Assembly: GCA_965116055.1 (NCBI GenBank) | Contig: OZ220466.1 | Coordinates: 186,001-250,000 of the forward strand | DNA: 64,000 nucleotides | Source of the DNA: Bin55 sp965116055 | GTDB lineage: Bacteria; Pseudomonadota; Gammaproteobacteria; Pseudomonadales; Azotimanducaceae | Reading direction: 5' to 3' | Shown here: piece by piece, positions 9,045 to 20,100 of the stretch | How the letters are laid out: each line of letters starts with the position of its first letter | Numbering within the stretch: the stretch's first letter is position 1 | Position numbers and translations under genes: made by a program | The notes under the pieces: generated by a model | Database searches by the model: none | What the model was told of the DNA's origin: nothing | What the model saw: only the letters and a program-made list of their open reading frames with translations

Positions 9045-12000
9045 TGGACGTATTCGCCCTTCGCGATGAAATCGTTGTCGAATACGGGCAGTTCTCTCGA
9101 AGCTTCACTACCATCCGGGCCGAGGACATCTCCTGCGAGGTTAATGCTGCATACGACCGAGGCCATTTCTGGCCATCTCCGCTCATTCAGCTAAACCCGA
9201 ACTTCGAACCGGGTGGATGGGTTGATGATCTCGTCGCCAACGGCACCCTTGACAAGGAATGCTCGAAGATCTTCCGGCTCAAGCACACCAACGACACCTT
9301 CGGCGAACGTCTCCTACTGCACCGGCACCAAACCGACGCCATCGCTATTGCCAAGCGGGAGGAGAGCTACGTGCTAACGACCGGCACCGGTTCTGGAAAG
9401 TCGCTCGCCTACTTCATCCCTATCATCGACAATATCCTGCGGCGCAAACGCGCCGGCGACGACTGCAAGGGCATTACCGCCATCGTCGTCTACCCGATGA
9501 ATGCGTTGTGTAACAGCCAATGTGAGGAGCTTGAGAAATATCTGCAGCTCGGCTACGGCGAAAATGAGGAGCCGGCGACATTCGCCCGCTACACGGGTCA
9601 GGAATCGCCCGAGGAACGCGAGCGTATCGCAAAGAATCCTCCCGACATTCTCCTGACCAACTACGTCATGCTTGAGTTGATCATGACGCGGTTCCACGAG
9701 ACCGATAAGGCAGTCCGCGAACATGCCATGGGGCTTCGGTTCCTGGTTCTTGACGAATTGCACACCTACCGAGGACGGCAGGGTGCCGATGTCGCCATGC
9801 TGGTCCGCCGCGTACGCGAACGCTTTAACAAGCAACTCCTTTGCGTCGGCACCTCGGCGACCATGGCCTCCGAGGGCTCGCCCGGGGAACGGGCTGCCGC
9901 TGTCGCACATATCGCAAGCCGCCTGTTTGGCACCACTGTCGACCCCAATAACGTCGTTTTCGAAACGCTTCGGTCCGCGACCCAATTGCGATGCGAACCA
10001 AGCGAACCCGATTTGCGCGCCGCCATTGAACGAGGCATCCCTACGAATCCGACACACGAAGCGCTCGCAGTCCATCAGGTTGCGGCCTGGGTGGAACGCA
10101 ATCTCGGATACGAAGAAGTGCAAGGCGGCTCGCTCGCGCGGATTTCGCGTCCTTTGACAATTCTTGAGGCCTCAGATCGTCTCGCTAAGGACAGCGATCT
10201 TGACGCCAAGCGTTGCCAGGACTACCTCACCAACTTCCTGTTGACTGCTCATCGCAGCCGTAACGAGCGAAACCAGAGCTTTTTCGCGTTCCGCCTGCAT
10301 CAGTTCATCAGCGGCGCCTGGAACGTCTACTCAACGCTTGAGGCGCCAGGAGAGCGCTATCTCACCCTGCACGGCCAGCAGTTCAAGCCGGGAGATCGCA
10401 ACCGGCCCCTCTATCCACTCTGTTTTTGTCGCGTCTGCGGACAGGAGTACCATCCTGTCTGGGCACGGCTGGCCGGCAAAGAGCCCCAGGAATTCGAGCC
10501 ACGCGATCTGTCCGAACGCTCGAACGACGGCGAGGATGTCCAGTTCGGTTATCTTATGCCCGACCCTGCAGGAGTGTTTAATCCTGCGGACACGGAATCG
10601 CAATATCCTGAAGAGTGGCTGGAGTTTCATGGCAACGAGCTCCGTCTCAAATCCCACTACCGTCGTTACCGTCCCACCGGCGTGCGAGTGAGCACAGTCG
10701 GCAATATCGACGCGGACGGATTGCCCGCATGGTTCATTCCAGAGTCGTTCCGTTTCTGCCTGAACCCGGGTTGCGACGCCTCATGGGACGGCAGCGTGCG
10801 AAGCGATCTTTCCAAGCTCTCTGGACTGTCAAGCGAGGGCCGCAGTTCGGCGACCACTGTTCTTGCGCTGTCCTCGCTGAAGCAACTCATCGGCTCGAAT
10901 CTTAATGAACGCGCCAAGAAGCTCCTCGCCTTCACCGACAACCGTCAGGATGCGAGCCTCCAGGCAGGCCATTTCAACGACTTCATTCAAGTCCTACAGT
11001 TGCGCGGCGCACTGCTTGCCGCCATTCGGGGCGAGAGCTCCGGACGGCTCACCGACGAAATCTTGACCCAGAAGGCACTCACTTGCCTACATCTTGATGC
11101 AGGAGATTACGCGGCCAATCCAGGCACCAAGGGCATCAAGGCCCAGAACACTCTAAAAACACTGCGCGATGTACTCGGCTATCGGCTGTACTTTGATCTG
11201 CAGCGCGGCTGGCGTATCACCAACCCGAACCTTGAGCAGTTGAAGCTACTAGAGATCGAATACCGGGGGCTCAAGAACTGCTGCGAGGACGAGGAAGAAT
11301 GGCACGGGCGTCATCCATTGCTCGGTTCCATCGCGCCGGAACGCCGTTGTGAGATTGTTCGCGATCTTCTGGAGAACATGCGCAGGGCACTCTGCATCAA
11401 GACGATCTATCTTGACCCGAACTTCCAGGAGCAGATACGCAACCGAAGCTTCAACGAGTTGAAGGAGCCGTGGGGACTGTCGGAAGATGAGCGCCTGTTC
11501 CAGCATGCCTTCATGGTTCCGAGGCCGAGCAGGCGCGGACAGAGGCCTGATTACCGGATTCTTCATGTCTCTCATCGATCGGCCTTTGGTCGAAAACTGA
11601 AGTCCCAGGCGTTCTGGGGGCAGGACAATGCCCGTTATCCGTTGAAATTCGACGAGGATGTCTACAACAGCGTTGTGGACGACATCCTGGGCGTGCTTAA
11701 GAATTACGGCTTTGTCGAAACCACGGAACTTGATGGCAACCGCACCGGTTACCGAATTGACAGTTCGGTACTCGAATGGCGCCTCGCCAACGAAGACGAT
11801 GCCAGTCACGGTCCGGTCAACGCGTTTTTCCGTAATCTTTACGAGAATGTGGCGTCACTCCTCGACAGAGACGACCGCCTCCTTCACCAGATGGAAGCAC
11901 GTGAACACACTGCCCAGGTCGACAACGACATCCGCGGGGAACGCGAACAGCGTTTCCGTAAGGGTCTAGAGCCAAAAGGATTGCCCGTTCTCTTCTGCTC

Positions 12001-14293
12001 GCCGACCATGGAACTCGGCGTCGACATCTCCATGCTGAACGCTGTCTATATGCGCAACATGCCGCCGACACCGGCTAACTATGTTCAGCGAAGCGGGCGC
12101 GCAGGGCGAAGCGGCGAGCCGGCACTGGTTATCACCTACTGTGCGGCGAGATCGCCGCACGACCAGTATTTTTTCTCTGATCCGACCCGCATGGTGGCGG
12201 GTGCCGTCGTTCCGCCGAACATTGACCTCGCCAACGAAGATCTCGTTCGCAGCCACCTGCATGCTGTGTGGCTTGCGGAGACGGGCGTCAAGCTCGGTTC
12301 GTCCGTTCGTGATGTGCTTGATCTGGAAAAGCCCGACGCACTGCCTTTGCATGACGAGGTGGCTGAGCAGACCAGCGGCACCCGGGCCGTGGCCGAAGCA
12401 TATCAGCGTGGCGAGCGCATTCTTGACACACTTGAATCCGACCTTTCCAGGTTGACTGCGCCCTGGTACACAGACACATGGCTCAACGGCGCAATGAAAT
12501 CTGCGAAGTCCCGCTTCGACGATGCCTTCGGTCGGTGGCGTTCGCTCTTCCGCGCAACCGCGAACCAGATTAAGTTCGCAAACAAGGTCGTCAACAATGC
12601 CGCCGCTACCGAAAAGGAGCGCAGGGATGCGAAAAAGCGCTACGATGAAGCGTTTACCCAGCAGACCCTACTTCTTGAGAGCAGACCGACTATGAACTCT
12701 GACTTCTATACCTATCGCTATCTGGCGGGCGAAGGGTTCCTTCCAGGCTACAACTTCCCCCGTCTGCCGCTGATGGCGTTCCTCCCTGGGCGCCGCGAGA
12801 AGGTAACCGGGGACTCGTTTCTAAGCAGGCCACGGTTTCTCGGACTCACCGAGTTCGGTCCCCAGTCCATTATCTATCACGAGGGTAGCACGTATCGCGT
12901 GCGCCGTGCCATTCTCTCCGTTCGCGACGAGACCACCGCGATCGCATCCGCCAACCTCCCAGTGCAGGCTGCCCGTATCTGTCCGGCATGCGGCTATGGG
13001 CACTTCGGTGACCAGAAGGAGTACGAGCGTTGCGTTAACTGCAATCAACGCCTCAACGGTGGGCGATTGATCCTGAACCTCTATCGCATTGAACAGGTGT
13101 CCACCCAGCGAGCCAACCGCATCACCTCGGACGAAGAGGAACGCCAGCGCCAGGGCTACGATATGATCACGACCCTCCGCTTCAGCGAAGAGAAAGGCCG
13201 GGCACGGGTCAAGGGACTTGTTGTCGTGGAAAGCGGCGAAAACCTGCTGGAAATGCGTTACAGCCCAGCAGCCACCCTGTGGCGCATCAATCTCGGTTGG
13301 CGTCGACGCAAAGAAAGGTCGGTTTATGGTTTCAGCGTCGATACCAATACTGGCGAGTGGACCAAGGACTCTCAGGCACCCACCGACGCCGAAGACGATA
13401 CCATGAGCACTGGCAAGACCATTGAGCGTATCACCCCGTTCGTTGAGGACACTCGCAATGTTCTCGTTCTCCGTCCTGCGACCAATCTCAACGAGACAGC
13501 CATGGCCTCGCTCCAATACGCTGTCAAGCGCGGCATTGAGCAGGAGTTCCAGCTGGAAGAAACGGAGCTCGCCGCTGAACCGTTGCCCGACCGCGACGAC
13601 CGGAGCGCGATCCTCTTCTACGAGGCTGCCGAAGGCGGTGCAGGGGTGCTCTCTCGTCTTGTCAGCGATCCAGGTGCGTTGGCCCGCATCGCCCGCAAGG
13701 CACTCGAAATCTGTCATTGGGAACCACTGTCAGGTGAATATCAAGGTTCAGAGGACCTCAAAAATCTTTACGACGAATGTGAAGCAGGCTGCTACCGCTG
13801 CCTGCTCAGTTACTACAACCAGCCTGACCATCCGCTGATTGACCGTCGGAACCCGGACATGCTTGACTTACTCTGCCGGCTGACACGCGGTGAGCATAGA
13901 GACCTCGCCCGTCCCGGGGATGCCGGTGACCGCTTTGACGAATTATGGAACATTGCCAGTTCGAGCCTGGAAAAAGATTGGCTAACCTACATGAGGAGTA
14001 ATAGATACCACCTCCCCGACCGGGGACAACCTTATCTTGAGGACTTCAATACCCGACCTGATTTCGCCTACACCGCTTCTCAGACCCTGATCTTCATTGA
14101 TGGCCCTCATCATCGTGCACAGCGCAGACAAGTCGAGGACGCCGAAGTAACGCGACGCCTGGAAAACTCGGGATACACGGTCGTCCGCTTTACCGACGAC
14201 AGCACGTCATGGGATCGTCTCATTGACGAGTACAGCTGGGTCTTCGGGCCGGGCTCCACATCTGCGGTCAACCAGGGGCGTAGAGGAGGTTGA
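9044..14293 (+). CDS. DISARM-related giant DEAD/DEAH helicase with DUF1998 and C-terminal nuclease-like domain
   Basis: A protein of about 1,749 residues joining parts that are separate in DISARM (helicase DrmA and DUF1998 protein DrmB). Walker A GTGSGKS lies near residue 115, a DELH box in VLDELHTYRGRQGADV near 236, and GTSATM follows. Cysteine pairs occur mid-protein (CRVCGQEYH). The second helicase half holds MELGVDISMLNAVYMRNMPP and QRSGRAGRSGEP near 990-1030. A CPAC...CVNC zinc motif near 1312 and the DUF1998 signature EAAEGGAGVLSRL with CEAGCYRC near 1530-1590 follow. The last 100 residues (RPDFAY, IDGPHH, GYTVVRF) look like a DUF559/Vsr-type nuclease fold. AGGAG seven bases before ATG 9044 favours that start over TTG 9041. 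It probably acts as a translocase or nuclease in phage restriction; the overlap with the next gene indicates an operon. Druantia DruE is a distant alternative. Confidence 0.85.
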   Translation: MDVFALRDEIVVEYGQFSRSFTTIRAEDISCEVNAAYDRGHFWPSPLIQLNPNFEPGGWVDDLVANGTLDKECSKIFRLKHTNDTFGERLLLHRHQTDAIAIAKREESYVLTTGTGSGKSLAYFIPIIDNILRRKRAGDDCKGITAIVVYPMNALCNSQCEELEKYLQLGYGENEEPATFARYTGQESPEERERIAKNPPDILLTNYVMLELIMTRFHETDKAVREHAMGLRFLVLDELHTYRGRQGADVAMLVRRVRERFNKQLLCVGTSATMASEGSPGERAAAVAHIASRLFGTTVDPNNVVFETLRSATQLRCEPSEPDLRAAIERGIPTNPTHEALAVHQVAAWVERNLGYEEVQGGSLARISRPLTILEASDRLAKDSDLDAKRCQDYLTNFLLTAHRSRNERNQSFFAFRLHQFISGAWNVYSTLEAPGERYLTLHGQQFKPGDRNRPLYPLCFCRVCGQEYHPVWARLAGKEPQEFEPRDLSERSNDGEDVQFGYLMPDPAGVFNPADTESQYPEEWLEFHGNELRLKSHYRRYRPTGVRVSTVGNIDADGLPAWFIPESFRFCLNPGCDASWDGSVRSDLSKLSGLSSEGRSSATTVLALSSLKQLIGSNLNERAKKLLAFTDNRQDASLQAGHFNDFIQVLQLRGALLAAIRGESSGRLTDEILTQKALTCLHLDAGDYAANPGTKGIKAQNTLKTLRDVLGYRLYFDLQRGWRITNPNLEQLKLLEIEYRGLKNCCEDEEEWHGRHPLLGSIAPERRCEIVRDLLENMRRALCIKTIYLDPNFQEQIRNRSFNELKEPWGLSEDERLFQHAFMVPRPSRRGQRPDYRILHVSHRSAFGRKLKSQAFWGQDNARYPLKFDEDVYNSVVDDILGVLKNYGFVETTELDGNRTGYRIDSSVLEWRLANEDDASHGPVNAFFRNLYENVASLLDRDDRLLHQMEAREHTAQVDNDIRGEREQRFRKGLEPKGLPVLFCSPTMELGVDISMLNAVYMRNMPPTPANYVQRSGRAGRSGEPALVITYCAARSPHDQYFFSDPTRMVAGAVVPPNIDLANEDLVRSHLHAVWLAETGVKLGSSVRDVLDLEKPDALPLHDEVAEQTSGTRAVAEAYQRGERILDTLESDLSRLTAPWYTDTWLNGAMKSAKSRFDDAFGRWRSLFRATANQIKFANKVVNNAAATEKERRDAKKRYDEAFTQQTLLLESRPTMNSDFYTYRYLAGEGFLPGYNFPRLPLMAFLPGRREKVTGDSFLSRPRFLGLTEFGPQSIIYHEGSTYRVRRAILSVRDETTAIASANLPVQAARICPACGYGHFGDQKEYERCVNCNQRLNGGRLILNLYRIEQVSTQRANRITSDEEERQRQGYDMITTLRFSEEKGRARVKGLVVVESGENLLEMRYSPAATLWRINLGWRRRKERSVYGFSVDTNTGEWTKDSQAPTDAEDDTMSTGKTIERITPFVEDTRNVLVLRPATNLNETAMASLQYAVKRGIEQEFQLEETELAAEPLPDRDDRSAILFYEAAEGGAGVLSRLVSDPGALARIARKALEICHWEPLSGEYQGSEDLKNLYDECEAGCYRCLLSYYNQPDHPLIDRRNPDMLDLLCRLTRGEHRDLARPGDAGDRFDELWNIASSSLEKDWLTYMRSNRYHLPDRGQPYLEDFNTRPDFAYTASQTLIFIDGPHHRAQRRQVEDAEVTRRLENSGYTVVRFTDDSTSWDRLIDEYSWVFGPGSTSAVNQGRRGG

Positions 14294-17154
14294 CGACACC
14301 GGCGACTACATTCAAACCGGGCGATCTGATCCGGGTACGTCACCGCGAGTGGGTGGTCCTTCCGGAGACACGCGCCGATCTTCTGAGACTCCGACCGCTT
14401 GGCGGCGCGGAGGACGATGCAACCATCATCTACCTCCCGCTTGAACCCGAGACGCCGGTCCAGGCAACGTTCGATCTGCCCGACCCCAATCTTCCGGGCT
14501 CTCAGGAGTTAGCACTTCTGCTACGCGACGCGCTTCGCCTGAAGCTCCGGGCCGGTGCCGGCCCATTTCGAAGCTTCGGCAATCTCAATGTCGAGCCGCG
14601 CGCCTATCAGCTGGTGCCTTTGCTCATGGCACTCAAGCTGCACACTGTCCGACTGCTCGTCGCCGACGATGTCGGGATCGGCAAGACCATTGAGGCAGGT
14701 CTCATCGCACGAGAACTACTTGATCAAGGCGAGATCGAACGAATCGCCGTCATCTGTCCGCCGCATCTCTGCGAACAGTGGCAGCAAGAGCTCGCAGAAA
14801 AGTTCAGCATTGACGCCGAAGTCGTCCGCACCGGTACGGCCACCCGCCTCGAGCGCGGGCTACGACCCGACGAATCGGTATTTGAAGTCTATCCTTTCAC
14901 GGTGGTGTCACTTGACTACATCAAGTCTGACAGGCGCCGTAGCGACTTTCTGCGCGCTTGTCCCGAGTTCGTTATTGTCGACGAAGCGCATGCCTGCGTT
15001 CAGTCCAATACGAACACCCGCCATCAGCGCTACCAGCTTCTCAAAGGTCTCGCCGAAAGCGAACCCCGGCGAAGCATGGTGTTCCTGACGGCTACACCGC
15101 ACTCGGGCGACGATACTGCCTTTCACAACTTGCTAGGCCTGCTGGAACCGAAGTTTGCCGAGTTGGCCGACACACCCGATGGCGACAAACGCATCCGCTT
15201 GCGCGACGAACTCGCGTTGCACTTTGTGCAGCGGCGCCGCGGCGACATCGCCGAGTGGAAGGACGACGCCGGTTTCCCGGTCCGTGAAAGTCGTGAGGCG
15301 ACGTATCGACTGACCGGAAACTGGGGCGCACTTTTTGACGATGTACTCGCCTATGCAAGAACTATGGTCCGGCGCGCCGAGTGCGGGTCGAAACTCGAAC
15401 AACGTATGTCCTGGTGGGCCGCGTTAGCTCTGCTGCGCTGTGCATCATCAAGTCCCACAGCCGCATCGCTTGCCCTGCGGACCAGGCTTCGGGCCGCGGA
15501 GGGTGAAACTTCTGAAGCGCGGATCGCAAACCTGGATCGTGTAGCCGGCAAGACCGTCATGGACGAAGCATCCGACGATTCGCTTACGCTTACCGAGAGT
15601 GTCCCCGCAGGCACTGTGGAAGAGGCGGATGCAGTCGCACTGCGCAGGCTCATTGCCCGGGCGGATGCGCTACGCGGTTCCCAAAACGATCCCAAGCTCA
15701 ACACGCTCATCAAGGAGATCCAGGGACTCGTGCAGGACGGATTCCGCCCTGTGGTATTCTGCCGCTACATTGCCACTGCACATTACGTCGGCACCGAATT
15801 AGAAGATGCCTTAACAGAAGACGATGCACATATCACTGTGGTTACCGGGGAACTTACTCCTGATCAGCGCGAGGAGTGCGTGGAAGCCCTCGCGAACCTC
15901 GACGGAAAAGTCACGCCCATACTTGTCGCCACCGATTGCCTATCGGAAGGCGTCAATCTCCAGAACCATTTCAATGCGGTAGTCCACTACGACCTTACAT
16001 GGAATCCTACACGCCACGAGCAACGCGAGGGACGCGCAGATCGTTTCGGGCAGGCTTCCCCCACTGTTCGCGCGCTGATGCTCTACGGCGAGAACAATCC
16101 CGTTGATGGTGCGGTGCTTCGCGTGATCCTCCGCAAGGCCGAGAAAATCCGCAAGGAACTCGGCGTCGCCGTACCCTTGCCAGCGGACAACGATAAGGTC
16201 GTTGATACCATCATGAAGGCCGTACTGCTCCACGGCGGCACTCATTCCAAAGCCATTCAGGCGACATTCGACTTCGGGGGCACCGAAACCGAGGTTGATG
16301 ATGCATGGCAGGCAGCCACGAATAGGATGACTCGCACAGTCTTCGCGCAGCGGCGGCTGAGGCCGCACGATGTACTACCTGAATGGCAAAAAGCCGTTTC
16401 CGTAATTGGGGGATCTGACGATGTTAGCCGCTTCGTGCGGCTGTCCGCCGAAAGGCTGGGAGGTCCACTTGATACGCGGGACGGCTATAGTCGACTACCT
16501 GTCTCGCACTTACCGAAGCCACTGCAGAACCGTCTTGACGCCGTCGGCTTCACGGCATCCGCGAAACTTGCATTTGCGCAACCACCGCCCACAGGTGCGA
16601 CCTACATACATCGCGCACATCCACTGGTCTCTGTACTTGCGGATTTCGTGGCCGAACAAGCGCTTGACGCGATGGGTGCGCCGAATATCGCCGCCCGCAC
16701 CAGCGCCATCTTCACGAGTGGTATCAAAACCCGCACTGTGCTCTATCTGCTGCGCTTGCGCAGTCAGTTACTTGTGGAACGGCGTAACGCGGATGGTCGG
16801 TACTCGCGGTTCAAATCCTTGCTCGCCGAGGAGTGTCTAGGGCTCGCCGTCCGTGGCGGTAATCCGGCCGAAGTCCTGACCGAGGACGACGCGCTTTCGC
16901 TCCTTTCGCTCGAACCGGCCCGCAACATGCCCGACAGTCAGAAATCCCACCTGATCCGGCGGGCTCTCAACGAGCTGCGGGACATGGAAGATACCTTTGA
17001 GCGCATCGCCAAGGAGCAGGCTCAGCATTTGCTCGACGACCATCGCCGCATCCGAGATGCCAGCGAGGCCAAAGGACTGCGCTACAATGTCGTTCCCGCC
17101 CTGCCGGTCGATAAGGTCGGCGTCTATGTCTTTATGCCTATGGCCACACTTTGA
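14290..17154 (+). CDS. DrmD-like SNF2/RapA-type helicase
   Basis: SF2 helicase of the SNF2 group, 954 residues, resembling the DrmD helicase of class 1 DISARM. Motif I is VADDVGIGKTIEAGL near residue 126 (DDVGIGKT rather than DEVGLGKT), motif II VIVDEAHA near 230, motif III LTATPHSGDD. The C-terminal half has ATDCLSEGVNLQ and HEQREGRADRFGQ near 576. About 300 further residues have no motif I know. The TTG start overlaps the upstream stop (TTGA), and AGGAGG touches the start directly, so initiation probably relies on coupling. It likely supplies ATP-driven DNA or protein-complex remodelling for the same restriction system as its neighbours. Confidence 0.87.
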   Translation: MTTPATTFKPGDLIRVRHREWVVLPETRADLLRLRPLGGAEDDATIIYLPLEPETPVQATFDLPDPNLPGSQELALLLRDALRLKLRAGAGPFRSFGNLNVEPRAYQLVPLLMALKLHTVRLLVADDVGIGKTIEAGLIARELLDQGEIERIAVICPPHLCEQWQQELAEKFSIDAEVVRTGTATRLERGLRPDESVFEVYPFTVVSLDYIKSDRRRSDFLRACPEFVIVDEAHACVQSNTNTRHQRYQLLKGLAESEPRRSMVFLTATPHSGDDTAFHNLLGLLEPKFAELADTPDGDKRIRLRDELALHFVQRRRGDIAEWKDDAGFPVRESREATYRLTGNWGALFDDVLAYARTMVRRAECGSKLEQRMSWWAALALLRCASSSPTAASLALRTRLRAAEGETSEARIANLDRVAGKTVMDEASDDSLTLTESVPAGTVEEADAVALRRLIARADALRGSQNDPKLNTLIKEIQGLVQDGFRPVVFCRYIATAHYVGTELEDALTEDDAHITVVTGELTPDQREECVEALANLDGKVTPILVATDCLSEGVNLQNHFNAVVHYDLTWNPTRHEQREGRADRFGQASPTVRALMLYGENNPVDGAVLRVILRKAEKIRKELGVAVPLPADNDKVVDTIMKAVLLHGGTHSKAIQATFDFGGTETEVDDAWQAATNRMTRTVFAQRRLRPHDVLPEWQKAVSVIGGSDDVSRFVRLSAERLGGPLDTRDGYSRLPVSHLPKPLQNRLDAVGFTASAKLAFAQPPPTGATYIHRAHPLVSVLADFVAEQALDAMGAPNIAARTSAIFTSGIKTRTVLYLLRLRSQLLVERRNADGRYSRFKSLLAEECLGLAVRGGNPAEVLTEDDALSLLSLEPARNMPDSQKSHLIRRALNELRDMEDTFERIAKEQAQHLLDDHRRIRDASEAKGLRYNVVPALPVDKVGVYVFMPMATL

Positions 17155-17156
17155 CC

Positions 17157-20100
17157 ATGGCGAGAGAACGGCGAAGCCGGGGGTTCACGGCCCTGAAGAT
17201 CGCAGGCGGCATCCTGCCGCCGGAGTTTCTCCAAGTCGTCGCCGAGCTGGATGCGCCCTATCAGACGAATATTGACTACAAGCTGTCGAAATCCCTCGCA
17301 ATCAAGGATGAGATCGCTCGGTATTGGCACATCGCCAACGATCTCCACGAACGCCATGTCGAGCGCCGTCCAAGGCTTGATCTTCAAAGGACACAGGTTG
17401 ATGTAGAGGAGTGGCTTGTTCCGTTCCTGCGCACTCTCTTCGGCTACGACGATCTAATGGCAACCGATAGGGTTGTGCGCGAGGATCGCGTCTTTGCGCT
17501 GACACACCGCGCCTGCGGTAGCTTGCCTCTCCTGCTCGTCACCCACGAGTTTGATCTTGACAAGGCCGACCCACGTTTCGGGGATGGTGGTCGTCAACAA
17601 GCACCCCACAGCATGATGCAGGAATATCTCAATACCGAGGACACCGCGTTGTGGGGAGTGGTCTCCAACGGATCCAAACTCCGCATCCTGCGCGACAACG
17701 CAAGCCTGACCCGACCGGCCTACATTGAGGCCGATCTTGACCTCCTCTTCGCCGAGGAACTCTACCCTGACTTCGCCGCACTCTGGCTCACCGCCCATTC
17801 CAGCCGTTTTCGGCCCGTTGACGACAAGCCGTCGAACTGCATCATTGAATCTTGGCGAAAAAAGGCGCACGAGACTGGAGAGCGGATCCGGGAAAAACTC
17901 CGTGACGGCGTCACCGAATCCCTGCGCCAGATCGGCAACGGCTTTCTTTGGCACCCATCAAACATTGAACTGCACAAGACTCTCGAATCCGGTAAACTCT
18001 CGCCCGAGCAGTATTTCCAGCAACTCCTTCGCCTCGTGTACCGCCTGATCTTTCTCTTCGCGGCCGAAGAGCGCGATCTGCTCCACATACCGAAGGCCAC
18101 CGATGAACAGCGCGCGGTATTCAACGAAGGCTACTCGCTGTCCCGTCTGCGCGAACGCGCCCTCCGCCGCCGTTATTACGACCGGAACCAGGATCTCTGG
18201 CGGGGGCTTCAGATCACCTTCCGGGCACTCGCTAAGGGTGCTCCCGGGCTTGGATTGCCCGCTCTTGGCGGGCTTTTTCGGGAAAACCAGTGTCCCGACC
18301 TTGATGACGCGGCCATTGCCAACGAACAACTGCTCGAAGCTGTCCGCACCTTGGCTTTCTTCCAGTCGGACCAAGGCCTCGCCCGCATCAACTACCGGGA
18401 CATGAATACCGAGGAACTGGGATCGGTCTACGAGAGCCTGCTGGAGCTTCGGCCCGTCATTGATGTGGAGACATCACCTTGGACATTCGCGTTCACCGGC
18501 GACGGTAACGGCCAGCGAGCTAAGGGCTCCGAACGCAAGCTGACAGGTTCCTACTACACACCGCCGACCTTGGTGAACGAGCTCATCACGTCCACACTCA
18601 ACCCCATTATTGCTCGGACTATTACCTCTCATCCCGAAGACCCTCGTGCCGCCATACTCGCTCTGAAAGTGGTTGACCCCGCATGCGGTTCAGGACACTT
18701 CCTACTTGCGGCCGCGCGACGCCTCGCCGCTGAGATTGCCCGAATTGAATCTGACGACAACACCTCCAACGAAATCACGCGCCAGCATGCGTTACGCGAG
18801 GTAGTGCAGCACTGCATTTATGGAGTCGATCGCAATTCGCTCGCCGTCGAACTCTGCAAGACGGCACTTTGGATGGAAACAATTGAGCCCGGCAAGCCCC
18901 TCTCATTCCTTGATTCTCATATTCTCAGGGGCAACAGCCTGGTCGGTGTCCTTGACCCCGAAATCATGGCTGACGGCATTCCAGGCGACGCCTACGAAGT
19001 GCTGACGGGCGACGACAAAACTGTTTGTCGAGACCTCAAGAAGCGTAACAAGTCGGAAGAAAAGGACTTATTCGACCAGGACGCAGTGCTGGAAATCGCC
19101 ATCACAGGTCTTGATCTTGATGCTATGCCCGAAGAGACACTGGATGATATCGAACGCAAACGCGCAACGTACCAAGCGGCACTTAGCGACCAGGGCCGCG
19201 CCCGTGAGACCCTGCGGGCCAATCTCTTCGTGGGAGCGTATTTCGCGCCCAAGATACCGGAAACTCTTGAGAGAGTGCCACAAACCCAGGATCTCCGGCG
19301 GCTGGGGGACAACTTCCCACAGCGTCGCGGCGTCGGTTGCCTCGTTGATGATCTGCAGGGCACTCATGACTTTTTTCACTGGTATCTGGCGTTCGCCGAA
19401 ATCATGCAAGATGGCGGTTTTGATGTGGTGTTCGGCAATCCGCCATGGGAGCGAATCAAGCTTCAGGAGAAGGAATTCTTCGCCTCGCGGTCTGCGAAGA
19501 TCGTCGCTGCTCCTAACAAGGCCGCACGGGGTCGGCTGATCCAGGCATTGAACCAAGAGGATGCCTCACCGGTCGAAAAGGCCCTCTTCCGGGAATTTGA
19601 AAGCGCAAAGCGCGAAGCCGAAGCTGCCAGTCTGTACGTTCGAACCGGTGGTCGGTTCCCGCTGACCGGTGTGGGAGATCTCAATACCTATGCCGTATTC
19701 GCGGAAACCTTCCTGCAACTCCTCAATCCGCAAGGCCGCGCCGGCATGATCGTGCCCACGGGCATCGCCACCGATCATTACACCAAGGCGTTCTTCAACC
19801 ACATTGTTTCCCGGCAAAGGCTTGTCAGCCTGTTCGACTTCAAGAACCGGGAAGCGCTCTTCCCTGGAGTGCACCGCTCGTACAAGTTCTGCCTCCTCAC
19901 ACTTGGCGGCGAATCCCAGTCCTTCCCCGAAGCCGAATTCGCCTTCTTCCTTGATCAGGCCGAGCAGCTAAAGGAGCCAGAGCGTCGGTTTACACTGTCC
20001 GCAGATGACTTCTCGCTGTTCAACCCCAACACGCGGACATGCCCGATATTTCGCACGAGACGCGACATGGAAATCGCACGGAAAATGTATCGGCGATCGG

